Assembly: GCA_965602035.1 (NCBI GenBank)
Contig: OZ271919.1
Location: 1,364,001 to 1,428,000, forward strand
Reading direction: 5' to 3'
DNA from: Natronospirillum sp965602035
GTDB taxonomy: Bacteria > Pseudomonadota > Gammaproteobacteria > Pseudomonadales > Natronospirillaceae
DNA: 64,000 bases
Shown here: piece after piece, positions 8,507 through 15,994 of the stretch
How positions within the stretch are numbered: the first letter of the stretch is position 1
How the letters are laid out: each line of letters starts with the position of its first letter
Notes under the pieces: generated by a model
The model's database searches: none
Told to the model about the DNA's origin: nothing
What the model saw: the letters and a program-made list of their open reading frames with translations, nothing else
Program-made: the position numbers and the translations under genes

Positions 8507-8782
8507 CTTGTTCCCCTAAGTTCCAGGAATGCCTGAGATAATATCTATTTCAAACCAATATTTGTGTGATTTTGGATAACACACTTATTCAGACACGTTT
8601 TTTGATAAATTGTGTTCTTCCCGCGCAGGTTCGGTCCTTTGGGGGGAAGCAGGTAGACCGCCCTTGCCACAGTAAGTATATTTTGACAATCAGAGGGTTG
8701 GCGACCCTACTCACCATCAATGCCCCATCGGCGTTTTGCGTCTCTCTTACCTAGTGGCATAACGAAACGATACGGCCATGAT

Positions 8783-10198
8783 TTATAGTCGCCCATACCG
8801 GTCTTCAAACCGCACGATGTCGTCTTCGCCGAGGTACGAACCGGACTGAACCTCAATCAGCTCCAGATCCATCTGCCCCGGGTTTTCCAGGCTGTGTTTT
8901 TCACCGATGGGTATGAAGGTCGATTCGTTTTCGGTCAGCAGAAACACTTCATCACCCTTGGTAACCCGTGCCGTGCCTTTCACTATGACCCAGTGCTCGG
9001 CCCGGTGGTGGTGCATCTGCAATGACAGCTTCTCGCCCGGTTTCACGCTGATGCGCTTCACCTGATAGCGCGTGTCCATGTGAATCGAGTCGTAGTGCCC
9101 CCAGGGGCGGTACACTTCCCGATGGTTGAAGTGCTCGTGCCGGCCCTGCTCCTGTATGGTCTTCACGATGGTCTTGACGTCCTGCACCTGGTCCTTGTGA
9201 GCAACCAGCACGGCGTCCTTGGTTTCCACAACCACCAGGTCCGACACCCCGACCGCCGCTACCAGCCGATGGTCGGCCTGGATGTAATTGCCGGTCGAAC
9301 CGGTAGCGATCACATCGCCCTGCAGCGCGTTCTGGTTGTCGTCCTTGTCGCGGACTTCCCAGAGCGCCGACCAGGAGCCGATGTCGCTCCAGCCGGCATC
9401 CAGCGGCACCATGGCACCCAGTCGGGTCTTTTCCATCACGGCGGTGTCTACCGGTGCATCCGGGCTGCGGGCGAACGCCTCGGCGTCCAGACGCTGGAAC
9501 GTCAGGTCGGATTCTGCGCCGGCCAGCGCGGCTCTTGTGGCCTCCACAATCTCCGGGGCCACACGCTGCAGTTCCTGCAGATACGCACTGGCCCGAAACA
9601 GGAACATGCCGCTGTTCCAGCAATAATCACCGGCACTCAGGTACTGCTCGGCGGTGGCCTGGTCCGGCTTTTCCACGAAGCGTGCGACCTCAAACCCGGA
9701 TTCACCCAGCGGCTTGCCCTGCTGAATATAGCCATAGCCGGTTTCGGCATGAATCGGCACAATGCCGAAGGTTACCAGCCGGCCGTCTTCGGCCAGCGGA
9801 ATCGCACGTTGCACGGCTGCCTGGAACGATTCGGTATCCTTGATCAGATGATCGGCTGCCAGCACCAGCAATAAGGGGTCTTCCCCGTTTCGTTGGGCCA
9901 GCTCTGCCGCCAGCGCAATCGCCGGCGCGGTATTCCGCCCTTCCGGTTCGAGCAGAATCGTGGCGTCGTCCTGGCCCAACTGGCGCAGTTGCTCCGCCAC
10001 CAGAAACCGGTGTTCTTCATTGGCAATCAGAATCGGCGATGCCGGGGCCAGCCCATCGAGGCGCCGCAGGGTTTCCTGCAAGAGGCTGTGCTCGCCGGTC
10101 AGCGCCAGGAACTGCTTGGGGTTCAACTGGCGGGACAACGGCCAGAGGCGCGTTCCGCGGCCTCCGGCCATAATGATAGGGGTAACTTTAACTGCCAC
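8783..10198 (-). CDS. manC: Mannose-1-phosphate guanylyltransferase / mannose-6-phosphate isomerase
   Basis: 471-residue type II bifunctional PMI-GMP (ManC/AlgA/CpsB family). The nucleotidyltransferase domain covers about residues 1-340, with the signature IIMAGGRGTRLWPLSRQLNP, the motif FVEKPD and WSDIGSW. The C-terminal cupin isomerase domain (about 350-471) contains RPWGHYDSIH, LSLQMHHHRAEHW and the Zn-ligand-type residues HHH...E. It makes GDP-mannose for the downstream Gmd. It is noticeably more GC-rich than the gmd-wzx segment, so it may belong to the conserved flank of the exchangeable cluster. Confidence 0.95.
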   Translation of the reverse strand: MAVKVTPIIMAGGRGTRLWPLSRQLNPKQFLALTGEHSLLQETLRRLDGLAPASPILIANEEHRFLVAEQLRQLGQDDATILLEPEGRNTAPAIALAAELAQRNGEDPLLLVLAADHLIKDTESFQAAVQRAIPLAEDGRLVTFGIVPIHAETGYGYIQQGKPLGESGFEVARFVEKPDQATAEQYLSAGDYCWNSGMFLFRASAYLQELQRVAPEIVEATRAALAGAESDLTFQRLDAEAFARSPDAPVDTAVMEKTRLGAMVPLDAGWSDIGSWSALWEVRDKDDNQNALQGDVIATGSTGNYIQADHRLVAAVGVSDLVVVETKDAVLVAHKDQVQDVKTIVKTIQEQGRHEHFNHREVYRPWGHYDSIHMDTRYQVKRISVKPGEKLSLQMHHHRAEHWVIVKGTARVTKGDEVFLLTENESTFIPIGEKHSLENPGQMDLELIEVQSGSYLGEDDIVRFEDRYGRL

Positions 10199-10258
10199 TA
10201 ATCGTTCCTCGAGTTAGTTCCAATGCAGTGAAAATTAGATCGCAAACCAAAGGACCAA

Positions 10259-10277
10259 CCACCGGTTTTTCCGGTGG
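10259..10277 (-). terminator. Hairpin after ugd
   Basis: A perfect 7-bp stem CCACCGG / CCGGTGG with a five-base loop lies 46 bp downstream of the ugd stop on the minus strand. The following T-run is weak (TTGGTCCTTTGG), so termination may be partial. Confidence 0.5.
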
Positions 10278-10322
10278 AGAATTGCTTATTCATTCAAGGA
10301 CGCAGCAAACAGAATTAGCGAA

Positions 10323-11489
10323 TTAATCGCGGGCAAAGAGGTCTCGAGTGTAGACACTGCCTGCGACGTCTTTGAGGTCGTCGGTGAGGCGATTGGCGAG
10401 TATAACGTCGCTTTCGCGTTTGAACTGATTGAGGTTGTTGACGACACGGGAGTTGTAGAAGTTGGCATCTTCCAGTACCGGTTCGTAGACGATGACTTCG
10501 ATGCCTTTGGCCTTGATCCGTTTCATCACGCCTTGCATGGCGGACTGGCGGAAGTTGTCGGAGCCGGTTTTCATGATGAGGCGGTAGATGCCGACTACTT
10601 TCGGATTTTTTCTGATGATGGCGTTGGCAATGAAGTCCTTGCGGGTGGTGTTGGCGTCTACAATTGCCTGAATCAGGTTGTTGGGCACCTCGTTATAATT
10701 AGCCAGTAGCTGCCGAGTGTCTTTTGGCAGGCAGTATCCGCCGTAACCGAAGCTGGGGTTGTTGTAGTGGTTGCCTATGCGCGGGTCGAGGCCAACGCCT
10801 TCAATAATCTGTTTGGTACTCAGGCCATGTGTTTCAGCGTAGGAGTCGAGTTCGTTGAAGTAGGCCACGCGCATGGCGAGATAGGTATTGGAAAACAGCT
10901 TTATCGCTTCGGCTTCTGTGCTATCCGTGAACAGTATTGGTATGTCCCGTTTGACCGCGCCTTCTTTGAGCAGGTTCGCGAATGTTTCTGCACGCTCAGA
11001 GCGCTCTCCCACGATGATTCGGGAGGGATGCAGGTTGTCGTATAGGGCTTTGCCTTCGCGCAGGAATTCCGGTGAGAAAATGAGGTTGCTGGTTCCAAGT
11101 TCGGCGGCCAGGTCTCTGGTGTAGCCGACCGGGATAGTGGACTTGATCACCATGACGGCCGCGGTGTTGATATCCATCACGTCTTTTATCACGGCTTCCA
11201 CGGTGGAGGTGTTGAAGTAGTTGGTGTCCGGGTCGTAGTCCGTGGGGGTGGCGATGATGACGAAGTCGGCGTTGGTATAGGCTTCTTCTTTGTTCAGCGT
11301 GGCCTTGAAGTTGAGTTCTCTGTTCTGCAGGAAGTCTTCGATGTCAGGGTCAACGATGGGGCTGATGCCGTTGTTGAGTTGGTCGACTTTCTCGGGGAGG
11401 ATGTCGAGGGCCACTACTTCGTTGTGTTGGGCGAGGAGCATGGCGTTGGAGAGGCCGACGTAGCCGGTGCCGGCTATAGCTATTTTCAT
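10323..11489 (-). CDS. ugd: UDP-glucose 6-dehydrogenase
   Basis: 388 residues, oxidising UDP-glucose to UDP-glucuronate for capsule or O-antigen and lipid modification. It has the N-terminal NAD Rossmann motif KIAIAGTGYVGLSNAMLLAQ, the family motifs VIKSTIPVGYT and SPEFLREGKAL, and the catalytic cysteine in FGYGGYCLPKDT. The C-terminal UDP-binding domain contains VGIYRLIMKTGSDNFRQSA. Length and sequence are close to the short E. coli-type Ugd. It stands upstream of manC with a hairpin between them, so it may be a separate transcription unit. Confidence 0.95.
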   Translation of the reverse strand: MKIAIAGTGYVGLSNAMLLAQHNEVVALDILPEKVDQLNNGISPIVDPDIEDFLQNRELNFKATLNKEEAYTNADFVIIATPTDYDPDTNYFNTSTVEAVIKDVMDINTAAVMVIKSTIPVGYTRDLAAELGTSNLIFSPEFLREGKALYDNLHPSRIIVGERSERAETFANLLKEGAVKRDIPILFTDSTEAEAIKLFSNTYLAMRVAYFNELDSYAETHGLSTKQIIEGVGLDPRIGNHYNNPSFGYGGYCLPKDTRQLLANYNEVPNNLIQAIVDANTTRKDFIANAIIRKNPKVVGIYRLIMKTGSDNFRQSAMQGVMKRIKAKGIEVIVYEPVLEDANFYNSRVVNNLNQFKRESDVILANRLTDDLKDVAGSVYTRDLFARD

Positions 11490-11520
11490 GAAAACGAGGC
11501 TTCTTTAAATTCTGTGGAAT

Positions 11521-11610
11521 GGAAGTCGAAAGATGAAAGACCGCCGGCTTCGCCGGCTCAAAGTCGAAAGTTTTACCGAGGATACTTTGAGGCCGGAAGG
11601 TGGTCTTCTA
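11521..11610. repeat. Intergenic repeat family B, copy 1
   Basis: Contains AAGTCGAAAG modules, a CGGCTTCGCCGGCT palindrome and the block AAAGTTTTACCGAGGATACT-TTGAGGCCGG. The same modules recur near 11997-12105 and at 17909-18068. It overlaps the end of the four-helix-bundle gene by a few bases. Confidence 0.7.
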
Positions 11611-11949
11611 ACTCTCGAATTTGGCGGCCAGGGCCTGGAGCATCGAGGAGATCTGACGGGTTTCGTCGATCCACTTTTTAGCTGTTTCGGAATCGATGTA
11701 GTCGATTCGGGCGCCGATGATGATTTGGGTTCTGAGTTCGGCGCAGGAGCTGTAGGCGATGTTGAGGAATCGCCGTTTTTCGAGTGGGCTTGCGCGTGTA
11801 ATGCCTTCAGCTATGTTGCTGGGAATTGAGAGGCCCGCTCGGGTTATCTGGTCTTTGTAGCCGAAGTCTCTGCTTTGCCGGAAGTATCGGTAGAGGTTTT
11901 CGGCGAGTGTGACGGCGTGTTGCCACACGGTGAGTTTTTCGAAGTACAT
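11608..11949 (-). CDS. Four-helix bundle protein (S23/TIGR02436 family)
   Basis: 113 residues, starting MYFEKLTVWQHAVTLAENLY and containing the conserved core QITRAGLSIPSNIAEGITR, plus YSSCAELRTQI. This is the small S23-type four-helix bundle family, originally found as intervening-sequence ORFs in 23S rRNA and now known widely near polysaccharide gene clusters. The molecular function is unknown. It sits alone between ugd and repeat sequence. Confidence 0.88.
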   Translation of the reverse strand: MYFEKLTVWQHAVTLAENLYRYFRQSRDFGYKDQITRAGLSIPSNIAEGITRASPLEKRRFLNIAYSSCAELRTQIIIGARIDYIDSETAKKWIDETRQISSMLQALAAKFES

Positions 11950-12275
11950 TGCACCTGATCCTTGGTGGTTTGGCCGGCTTCCTGCCGGGTATTTAGTCGA
12001 AAGTTGAAAGTCGAAAGACCGGCCTTCGGCCTCAAAGTTGATTCGAGAAACTTTCGACTCTGAGTGAGCTCCGCGAACGGTCTTTCATCTTTCAACTCGC
12101 GAAGCGGGCACGCTACCGTTCCGGCGCTTCGCAGAGCTCGCGCGCTCTCGCTAAAAACGCAAAACTGTTTGCGTTTTTGCCCTCCGGGCACGCTACCGCC
12201 CTGCCTTGTGCTGAGGGCATGCCCTAGATGCGTGTTCAGTTGTTGAACGCATGGTAGGGGATGCCGGGGGTTTGT
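11950..12275. repeat. Gene-free repeat region (family B copy 2 and family C copy 1)
   Basis: About 11997-12105 carries several AAGTCGAAAG / CTTTCGACT modules and GGCCTTCGGCC hairpins of family B. About 12187-12286 carries family C: CACGCTACCGCCCTGCCTTG, GAGGGCATGCCC, then GTTCAGTTGTTGAAC and GGATGCCGGGGGTTTGT. Family C recurs at 14521-14621 and its end overlaps the last codons of the broken ART-like gene. No gene seen. Confidence 0.7.
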
Positions 12276-12872
12276 TCAAGGCTTGCTTTGGTGCCAATCG
12301 CACAACCGTTCGGGCCGAAAATAGCCGACGATGCAATCGTGCTCGATTACGGCAAGCTGAACGTGAGTCCCTTCTTTGATTCCAGAGTCTTTAAAAATAG
12401 GCCTTCCTTCTTCAAAGACACCGTAGACCGAATCGTACTGGTTGTTTTCCAATTTCCGTAACTGGTGAAGATAGTTGATAACGGCGCAATCGAGCCGACG
12501 CACCAGAACGGCTCCGCCTGGCTCACGCTGGGTATTTGATGGCAGTTCCCCGCCGGCAGCTTTGGTTGCCTGAACGTAGTCCGGGAAAATTTCTTCTTTC
12601 AGAAGATCCGTTACGCCGTAATCCGTCAGATTCAGACAATTTCCCGGCAGGATGAACGCACCGACGACATAAGGTTCGCTGATGTTTTCGTTTTTTTATG
12701 CCCAGGTTAAAGCTCTATCAAAGCTGTCAACCCAGAAACAGATGCCCGGGCCCAGCCAATCGTAATCATTTCGACTTAATTTTAATTGCTGCTTTCCGGA
12801 AAGAACGTCTTCAGCGATCGATTTTTCACATCCATGATAGCCCACGAGAGGGGCAATTCCGTATTTTTGCAT
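12276..12872 (-). pseudogene. ART-fold-like putative toxin with in-frame stop
   Basis: The frame opens at ATG 12872 (MQKYGIAPLVGYHGCEKSI), continues through NDYDWLGPGICFWVDSFDRA, and meets a TAA at 12698-12696 after 58 codons. The same frame then continues without a shift to the stop at 12276, with EPYVVGAFILPGNCLNLTDY and, near the end, THVQLAVIEHDCIVGYFRP. Together (198 codons) this matches a family of conserved proteins with a YHG...YDWLG.G.YFW...RA..WA pattern that I believe to be ADP-ribosyltransferase-like. It lies 9 bp after a small antitoxin-like gene. A single nonsense change (for example GAA to TAA) explains it; sequencing error is the alternative. Confidence 0.7.
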
Positions 12873-12881
12873 CTTCCCTGA

Positions 12882-13079
12882 TCATTGGTAATTTTCAGTC
12901 AGTGTGCCATCTTCTTTTATAATTCCGGCATCGACCAGAAAACGTTTGGCACGCACCGGATCTTCGCTGATTTCTTTTGAAAGCTTCAACGTTTCGGGCG
13001 AAATAAGCTCCGCGATCAGGTAGCTCTTTTCGTCCTGATTTCCAGTGTTGTGATTGTCCTGAAGAGCCTGCGTACTCAT
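12882..13079 (-). CDS. Small antitoxin-like protein upstream of broken ART-like gene
   Basis: About 65 residues from ATG 13079 (MSTQALQDNHNTGNQDEKSY), ending LVDAGIIKEDGTLTENYQ. A TTG start at 13112 is possible but lies within a palindrome that looks like the operator, so the ATG is preferred. Small acidic proteins with a final ...AGI..xDG.LTE.Y motif often precede genes of the neighbouring ART-like family. I infer an antitoxin or accessory role from position and size; the family is not named. Confidence 0.55.
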   Translation of the reverse strand: MSTQALQDNHNTGNQDEKSYLIAELISPETLKLSKEISEDPVRAKRFLVDAGIIKEDGTLTENYQ

Positions 13080-13104
13080 AAAATCCACATCACATGAGGT
13101 TTCT

Positions 13105-13119
13105 TTATACAAAGTATAA
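13105..13119. promoter_or_regulatory. Perfect palindrome at promoter of the ART-like module
   Basis: TTATAC-AAA-GTATAA, a perfect 6-3-6 inverted repeat 26 bp upstream of the antitoxin-like ATG. Its TATAC/GTATAA arms resemble a -10 region, so it is a good candidate for an autoregulatory operator of a toxin-antitoxin operon. Confidence 0.5.
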
Positions 13120-13208
13120 TGATTCCCCAGTTAGTCGCAGAACAATCGAATACTGATTAAGCCTAAAGAAAGAGTTTTTTATTTCAAAAAATAATAAAAA
13201 GCAGGTGC

Positions 13209-13424
13209 TTACCACTCATCTCGCATGGTCCTTTGCATTTCCACTGCGTCTCGTCCTGAGAACGCTTTGATCTCGGTCCTACTAAAGTCCAGTGGCGATT
13301 CACCCGCCGCTATTTCGTCGCCACCATGCCTGTATTTCAGGTACGCAATGAAGTCCGCCACTTCCTGCTGGAGAGGCTCAGGTAAGGTGCGGATCTCATC
13401 GGAAATTTCGTGGATTGTGGCCAT
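13209..13424 (-). CDS. DUF2281 family antitoxin-like protein (orphan)
   Basis: 71 residues from M at 13424 (MATIHEISDEIRTLPEPLQQ, then EVADFIAYLKYRH). This N-terminus is the DUF2281 / VapB-like signature of small antitoxins normally paired with a PIN-domain toxin. The start at 13424 is chosen because the family begins there; the open frame extends further upstream to 13499. No PIN gene follows in the 100 bp downstream, so it looks like an orphan antitoxin. Confidence 0.75.
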   Translation of the reverse strand: MATIHEISDEIRTLPEPLQQEVADFIAYLKYRHGGDEIAAGESPLDFSRTEIKAFSGRDAVEMQRTMRDEW

Positions 13425-13471
13425 GGTCCTGCCTTGGTTGCTTTCTCGCTCAGCTATCAGAGTATAGCAGT

Positions 13472-13621
13472 TCAGGAAGTCGATGCGGCGACTGTCCATC
13501 GCGGCCTTTGGCCGCTCCTACAATTGGGGCGGCTATGAGAGTTCGCGGCGGAGGTTCTGATTTTGCCGGCGGCCTGCTGAATATCGTACAGGTATTTACC
13601 GGCCTGGTTGTCAGGCTGCAT
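13472..13621 (-). pseudogene. Truncated HEPN-domain toxin start
   Basis: An ATG at 13621 overlaps the 3' end of the MNT nucleotidyltransferase gene (within its Tyr-Ala codons) and reads MQPDNQAGKYLYDIQQAAGK. This resembles the beginning of HEPN/DUF86 toxins, which typically overlap the MNT gene in this way. After about 23 residues the frame runs into repeat sequence shared with the end of the MarR gene (GAGAGTTCGCGGCGGAGGT at about 13542-13560 and 13965-13983) and a REP, ending at 13472. The rest of the HEPN domain is missing. The HEPN call rests on a short match and on context. Confidence 0.5.
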
Positions 13622-13916
13622 AGAGCACTCGTTGCTCTGCTTCGATAGATTTCTTCAGGAACGGATTTTTCAATGCTGTGTGGGTTAACAGGTCAACAGG
13701 ACGATTGAATGTGCTTTCCAGTGCTTCTTTCAGCGCAAAGTAATTCGTGGCGTATTCTCCAGCTGACAATGTTCCACTGAATTCGACAAAAACATCCAGG
13801 TCACTGTCTGGACGCTGGTCTCCGCGGGCAATAGAACCGAACACACTGAGACGTTGCACGGAGAACGCCTGGCAGAGTTCTTTCAATTGGCTCTGTTCTT
13901 CGAATGTCAGCAGCAT
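13611..13916 (-). CDS. MNT-family nucleotidyltransferase (MntA-type antitoxin)
   Basis: 101 residues with the minimal nucleotidyltransferase signature LSVFGSIARGDQRPDSDLDV, i.e. GS-x2-RG-x5-SD-x-D, at about residues 24-43, plus ALKEALESTFNRPVDLLT. MntA-type proteins neutralise HEPN RNase toxins by adding AMP to them. The HEPN partner should follow on the minus strand, but only its first codons remain, so this gene is probably a leftover antitoxin. Confidence 0.88.
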   Translation of the reverse strand: MLLTFEEQSQLKELCQAFSVQRLSVFGSIARGDQRPDSDLDVFVEFSGTLSAGEYATNYFALKEALESTFNRPVDLLTHTALKNPFLKKSIEAEQRVLYAA

Positions 13917-13960
13917 GATGCGTTGATTGCCTGGTAGCTCAATGCCTGGATTATAGCAGT

Positions 13961-14278
13961 TCAGGAGAGTTCGCGGCGGAGGTCTTCGATTTCCTGCTGG
14001 AGTTGGTCGTATTCCTCGAGTTTGCGTTTGAGGAAGCGGGCGGTGACTTTGGCTTTGTGGTCAACGCCTTTGGGGGTGAGCAGGTAGAGGTACTGGGCCT
14101 TCTTTTCGTTGCGCGAGAAGTTGCCTGCTTTGATCATGCCTTTTTCGATCAATGCCTTTACGCAGTAGTTTACCTTGCCGAGGCTCATGCCGAGTTCCTG
14201 CGCGAGCTGGCGCTGGGAGAGCTCGGGGTTTTGCTCGAGGCGTTTGAGGATGTGGTATCGGGTTTCGTCGGAGAGCAT
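13961..14278 (-). CDS. MarR-family EPS-associated transcriptional regulator
   Basis: About 105 residues from M at 14278 (MLSDETRYHILKRLEQNPEL). The winged helix includes SQRQLAQELGMSLGKVNYCV and KALIEKGMIKAGNF, followed by a coiled-coil C-terminus (FLKRKLEEYDQLQQEIEDLR). This matches the TIGR04176 EPS-associated MarR-like regulators found beside exopolysaccharide and O-antigen loci. The open frame extends to 14350, but that part lies in a 151-bp MITE-like repeat, so the start at 14278 is preferred. It likely controls polysaccharide genes on one or both sides. Confidence 0.85.
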   Translation of the reverse strand: MLSDETRYHILKRLEQNPELSQRQLAQELGMSLGKVNYCVKALIEKGMIKAGNFSRNEKKAQYLYLLTPKGVDHKAKVTARFLKRKLEEYDQLQQEIEDLRRELS

Positions 14279-14326
14279 GTGGATGGCTACGGCGTTTTGA
14301 TTTTTGCCCGGGCTTTGTTGATTTTT

Positions 14327-14477
14327 GCCACGGAATCCACGGAAAAACACGGAAAGAGAGCATTGAATATAGTTAGGCTAGTACCAAGCTTGAAAATGGT
14401 GCCCTCGTTCCGAAGAGCTAAACACACCACTCTATTCAAAAATGATTATTCCGTGTCTTTCCGTGGATTCCGTGGCC
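14327..14477 (+). repeat. 151-bp MITE-like element (family A), copy 1
   Basis: Begins GCCACGGAATCCACGG and ends CCGTGGATTCCGTGGC, giving about 28-bp terminal inverted repeats. The interior includes GTTCCGAAGAGCTAAACACA. Copies of exactly the same length lie at 19104-19254 (inverted), 24039-24189 and 25902-26052. No transposase is encoded. Confidence 0.85.
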
Positions 14478-14520
14478 GAAAAAAATATGGCTTTAGAAAA
14501 GGACTCTGTGGCGTGGTCGG

Positions 14521-14621
14521 ACATGCTACCGCCATACCTTGTTACGAGGGCATGCCCAGGGAGGAGTGTTCAGTTGTTGAACGAATGGTATTGGATGCCG
14601 GGGGTTTGTGCAAGGCGTTCG
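14521..14621. repeat. Intergenic repeat family C, copy 2
   Basis: About 100 bp closely similar to 12187-12286: CATGCTACCGCC, GAGGGCATGCCC, GTGTTCAGTTGTTGAACG and GGATGCCGGGGGTTTGT. The GTTCA-n5-TGAAC core can form a small hairpin. With the MITE copy at 14327-14477 it fills the 480-bp gene-free stretch between the MarR gene and wzz. Confidence 0.7.
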
Positions 14622-14758
14622 CCACCTGCATTAACGCGGAAGGCGCCCGATTCCATTCGTACAGGCCGCGGCTGATGTGAGGATCGGCGTGACCGGTTGG
14701 TTGATCTCACGTAAACTGCGCCTTTTATCAGTTACCGGGCATTACGGGGAATTCACGG

Positions 14759-15883
14759 ATGTCAGAACAATTACCGCCGTCGTCTGTTCATGAGGACGAG
14801 ATCGACCTGCGCGAGCTGGTGAGTATTCTGGTGGACGGTTGGTACTGGATCGTCGGTTCGGTGGTGCTGTGCCTGCTCATCGGCCTGGCCGTAGTGGTGA
14901 CCCGGGAAGACCAATGGGAAACCGAGTTCGAGGCGGTAACGGCCGGTGCCGGTCAGTTCGCGGGGTTGGACAGCCTGCCAGGCGTGAGCATCGGTGAGAA
15001 CCGGGCGTTGCGCCGGCTCACCAACGAGCTGGGCAGCTTCCGCAATTTCCGTGAATTTGTGGCGGCCGAGCCGGATTGGCTGGACCTGCCGGAAGACGCG
15101 GACCTGGCGGGCCACTTTGAAACCGCCTTCAACATAGAACGTACGGAAGACGACAGCCTGCACCGTTTGTCTGTCATGTACCGGTACAGCGGCAACGTGG
15201 ACGGCCCGGCTCTGGTGAACCGCTATGTTGCCTGGACAGCAGAGAAACTGTGGCAGGAATACATTGATGATATTCGCCGCAATGCCGAAACCTCGCTGAA
15301 CCAACTGGAGCGACAACTGGCGCTGGAAGAGGACGCCCTGCAGAACCGTCGGCAGGAACGCATTTTTGCGCTGGACCAGGCCATTCAGATTGCCCGCGAG
15401 CTGAACATTGACCTGCCCACCACGCCACAGCAGTACGGCCGGACGGCACCTTCGGGTGATGTGCTGTACGCCAATATTTCCGGCGACGAGAGCAGCCTGC
15501 CGCTGTATTTTCTCGGCTATGAGGCGCTGGAAGCCGAGCGCGCTACCCTTCAGGACCAGTTGAGCCAGGGGCTGACGAACGATGAGATTCGGGCGCTGGC
15601 GAGTGAACGTGAATCCGTTCAGCGGGTTCTGGCGTCGATTGAGGACGGCTCGGTGGATGCATTGGTCGGTTTCGGCGAGCTGCCCTACCCTGAGCGCTGG
15701 GTGGAAGTGGTGGACCCGGCGTACCAGCCCGCGAGCACGACGGGCACCAGTGGGCTGTTGATAATGGCGGCGGCCGGGGTGCTGGGTGGGTTTCTCGGGC
15801 TGGTGCTAACGTTTGTGGTGCATTTTGTGGGGTCGTTGCGGGAGTATCGTAAGAGTCGACAGACCGCCGGCGGAGCCGGCTGA
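14759..15883 (+). CDS. wzz: Polysaccharide chain-length determinant (Wzz)
   Basis: 374-residue inner-membrane polysaccharide co-polymerase. The N-terminus (DEIDLRELVSILVDGWYWIV, then GSVVLCLLIGLAVVV) is the Wzz domain with the first membrane helix at about residues 30-52. A long periplasmic helical region follows (about 60-335), and a proline-containing stretch DPAYQPASTTGTSGLLIMAA leads into the second membrane helix (about 338-362) with a short basic tail. It sets the O-antigen modal length in Wzy-dependent systems, which fits the Wzx-type flippase in the same region. No tyrosine-kinase domain is present. Confidence 0.88.
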   Translation: MSEQLPPSSVHEDEIDLRELVSILVDGWYWIVGSVVLCLLIGLAVVVTREDQWETEFEAVTAGAGQFAGLDSLPGVSIGENRALRRLTNELGSFRNFREFVAAEPDWLDLPEDADLAGHFETAFNIERTEDDSLHRLSVMYRYSGNVDGPALVNRYVAWTAEKLWQEYIDDIRRNAETSLNQLERQLALEEDALQNRRQERIFALDQAIQIARELNIDLPTTPQQYGRTAPSGDVLYANISGDESSLPLYFLGYEALEAERATLQDQLSQGLTNDEIRALASERESVQRVLASIEDGSVDALVGFGELPYPERWVEVVDPAYQPASTTGTSGLLIMAAAGVLGGFLGLVLTFVVHFVGSLREYRKSRQTAGGAG

Positions 15884-15887
15884 CCGT

Positions 15888-15991
15888 TATCGCGGCGTTC
15901 CGCCGCTCCTACAAATGGGATGCAGGAGCGCGCGAATCGCGGCCTTCGGCAGCTCCTACAGTAGGAGCTGCCGAAGGCTGCGATTTTTACG
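15888..15991. repeat. REP palindromes between wzz and cysNC
   Basis: Several REP units; the pair at about 15934-15987 (GCGGCCTTCGGCAGCTCCTA / TAGGAGCTGCCGAAGGCTGC) forms a long inverted repeat between the convergent wzz and cysNC genes. It may act as a bidirectional transcript end. Confidence 0.75.
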
Positions 15992-15994
15992 TGA

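Noticed and set aside
8566..8754. 62-codon plus-strand frame between manC and gmd
   Set aside because: AT-rich promoter-like spacer, no recognisable domain and opposite to the operon direction.
8507..8782. Possible JUMPstart/ops element upstream of gmd
   Set aside because: Only GGCGGT was found on the minus strand; the rest of the ops and JUMPstart consensus is missing.
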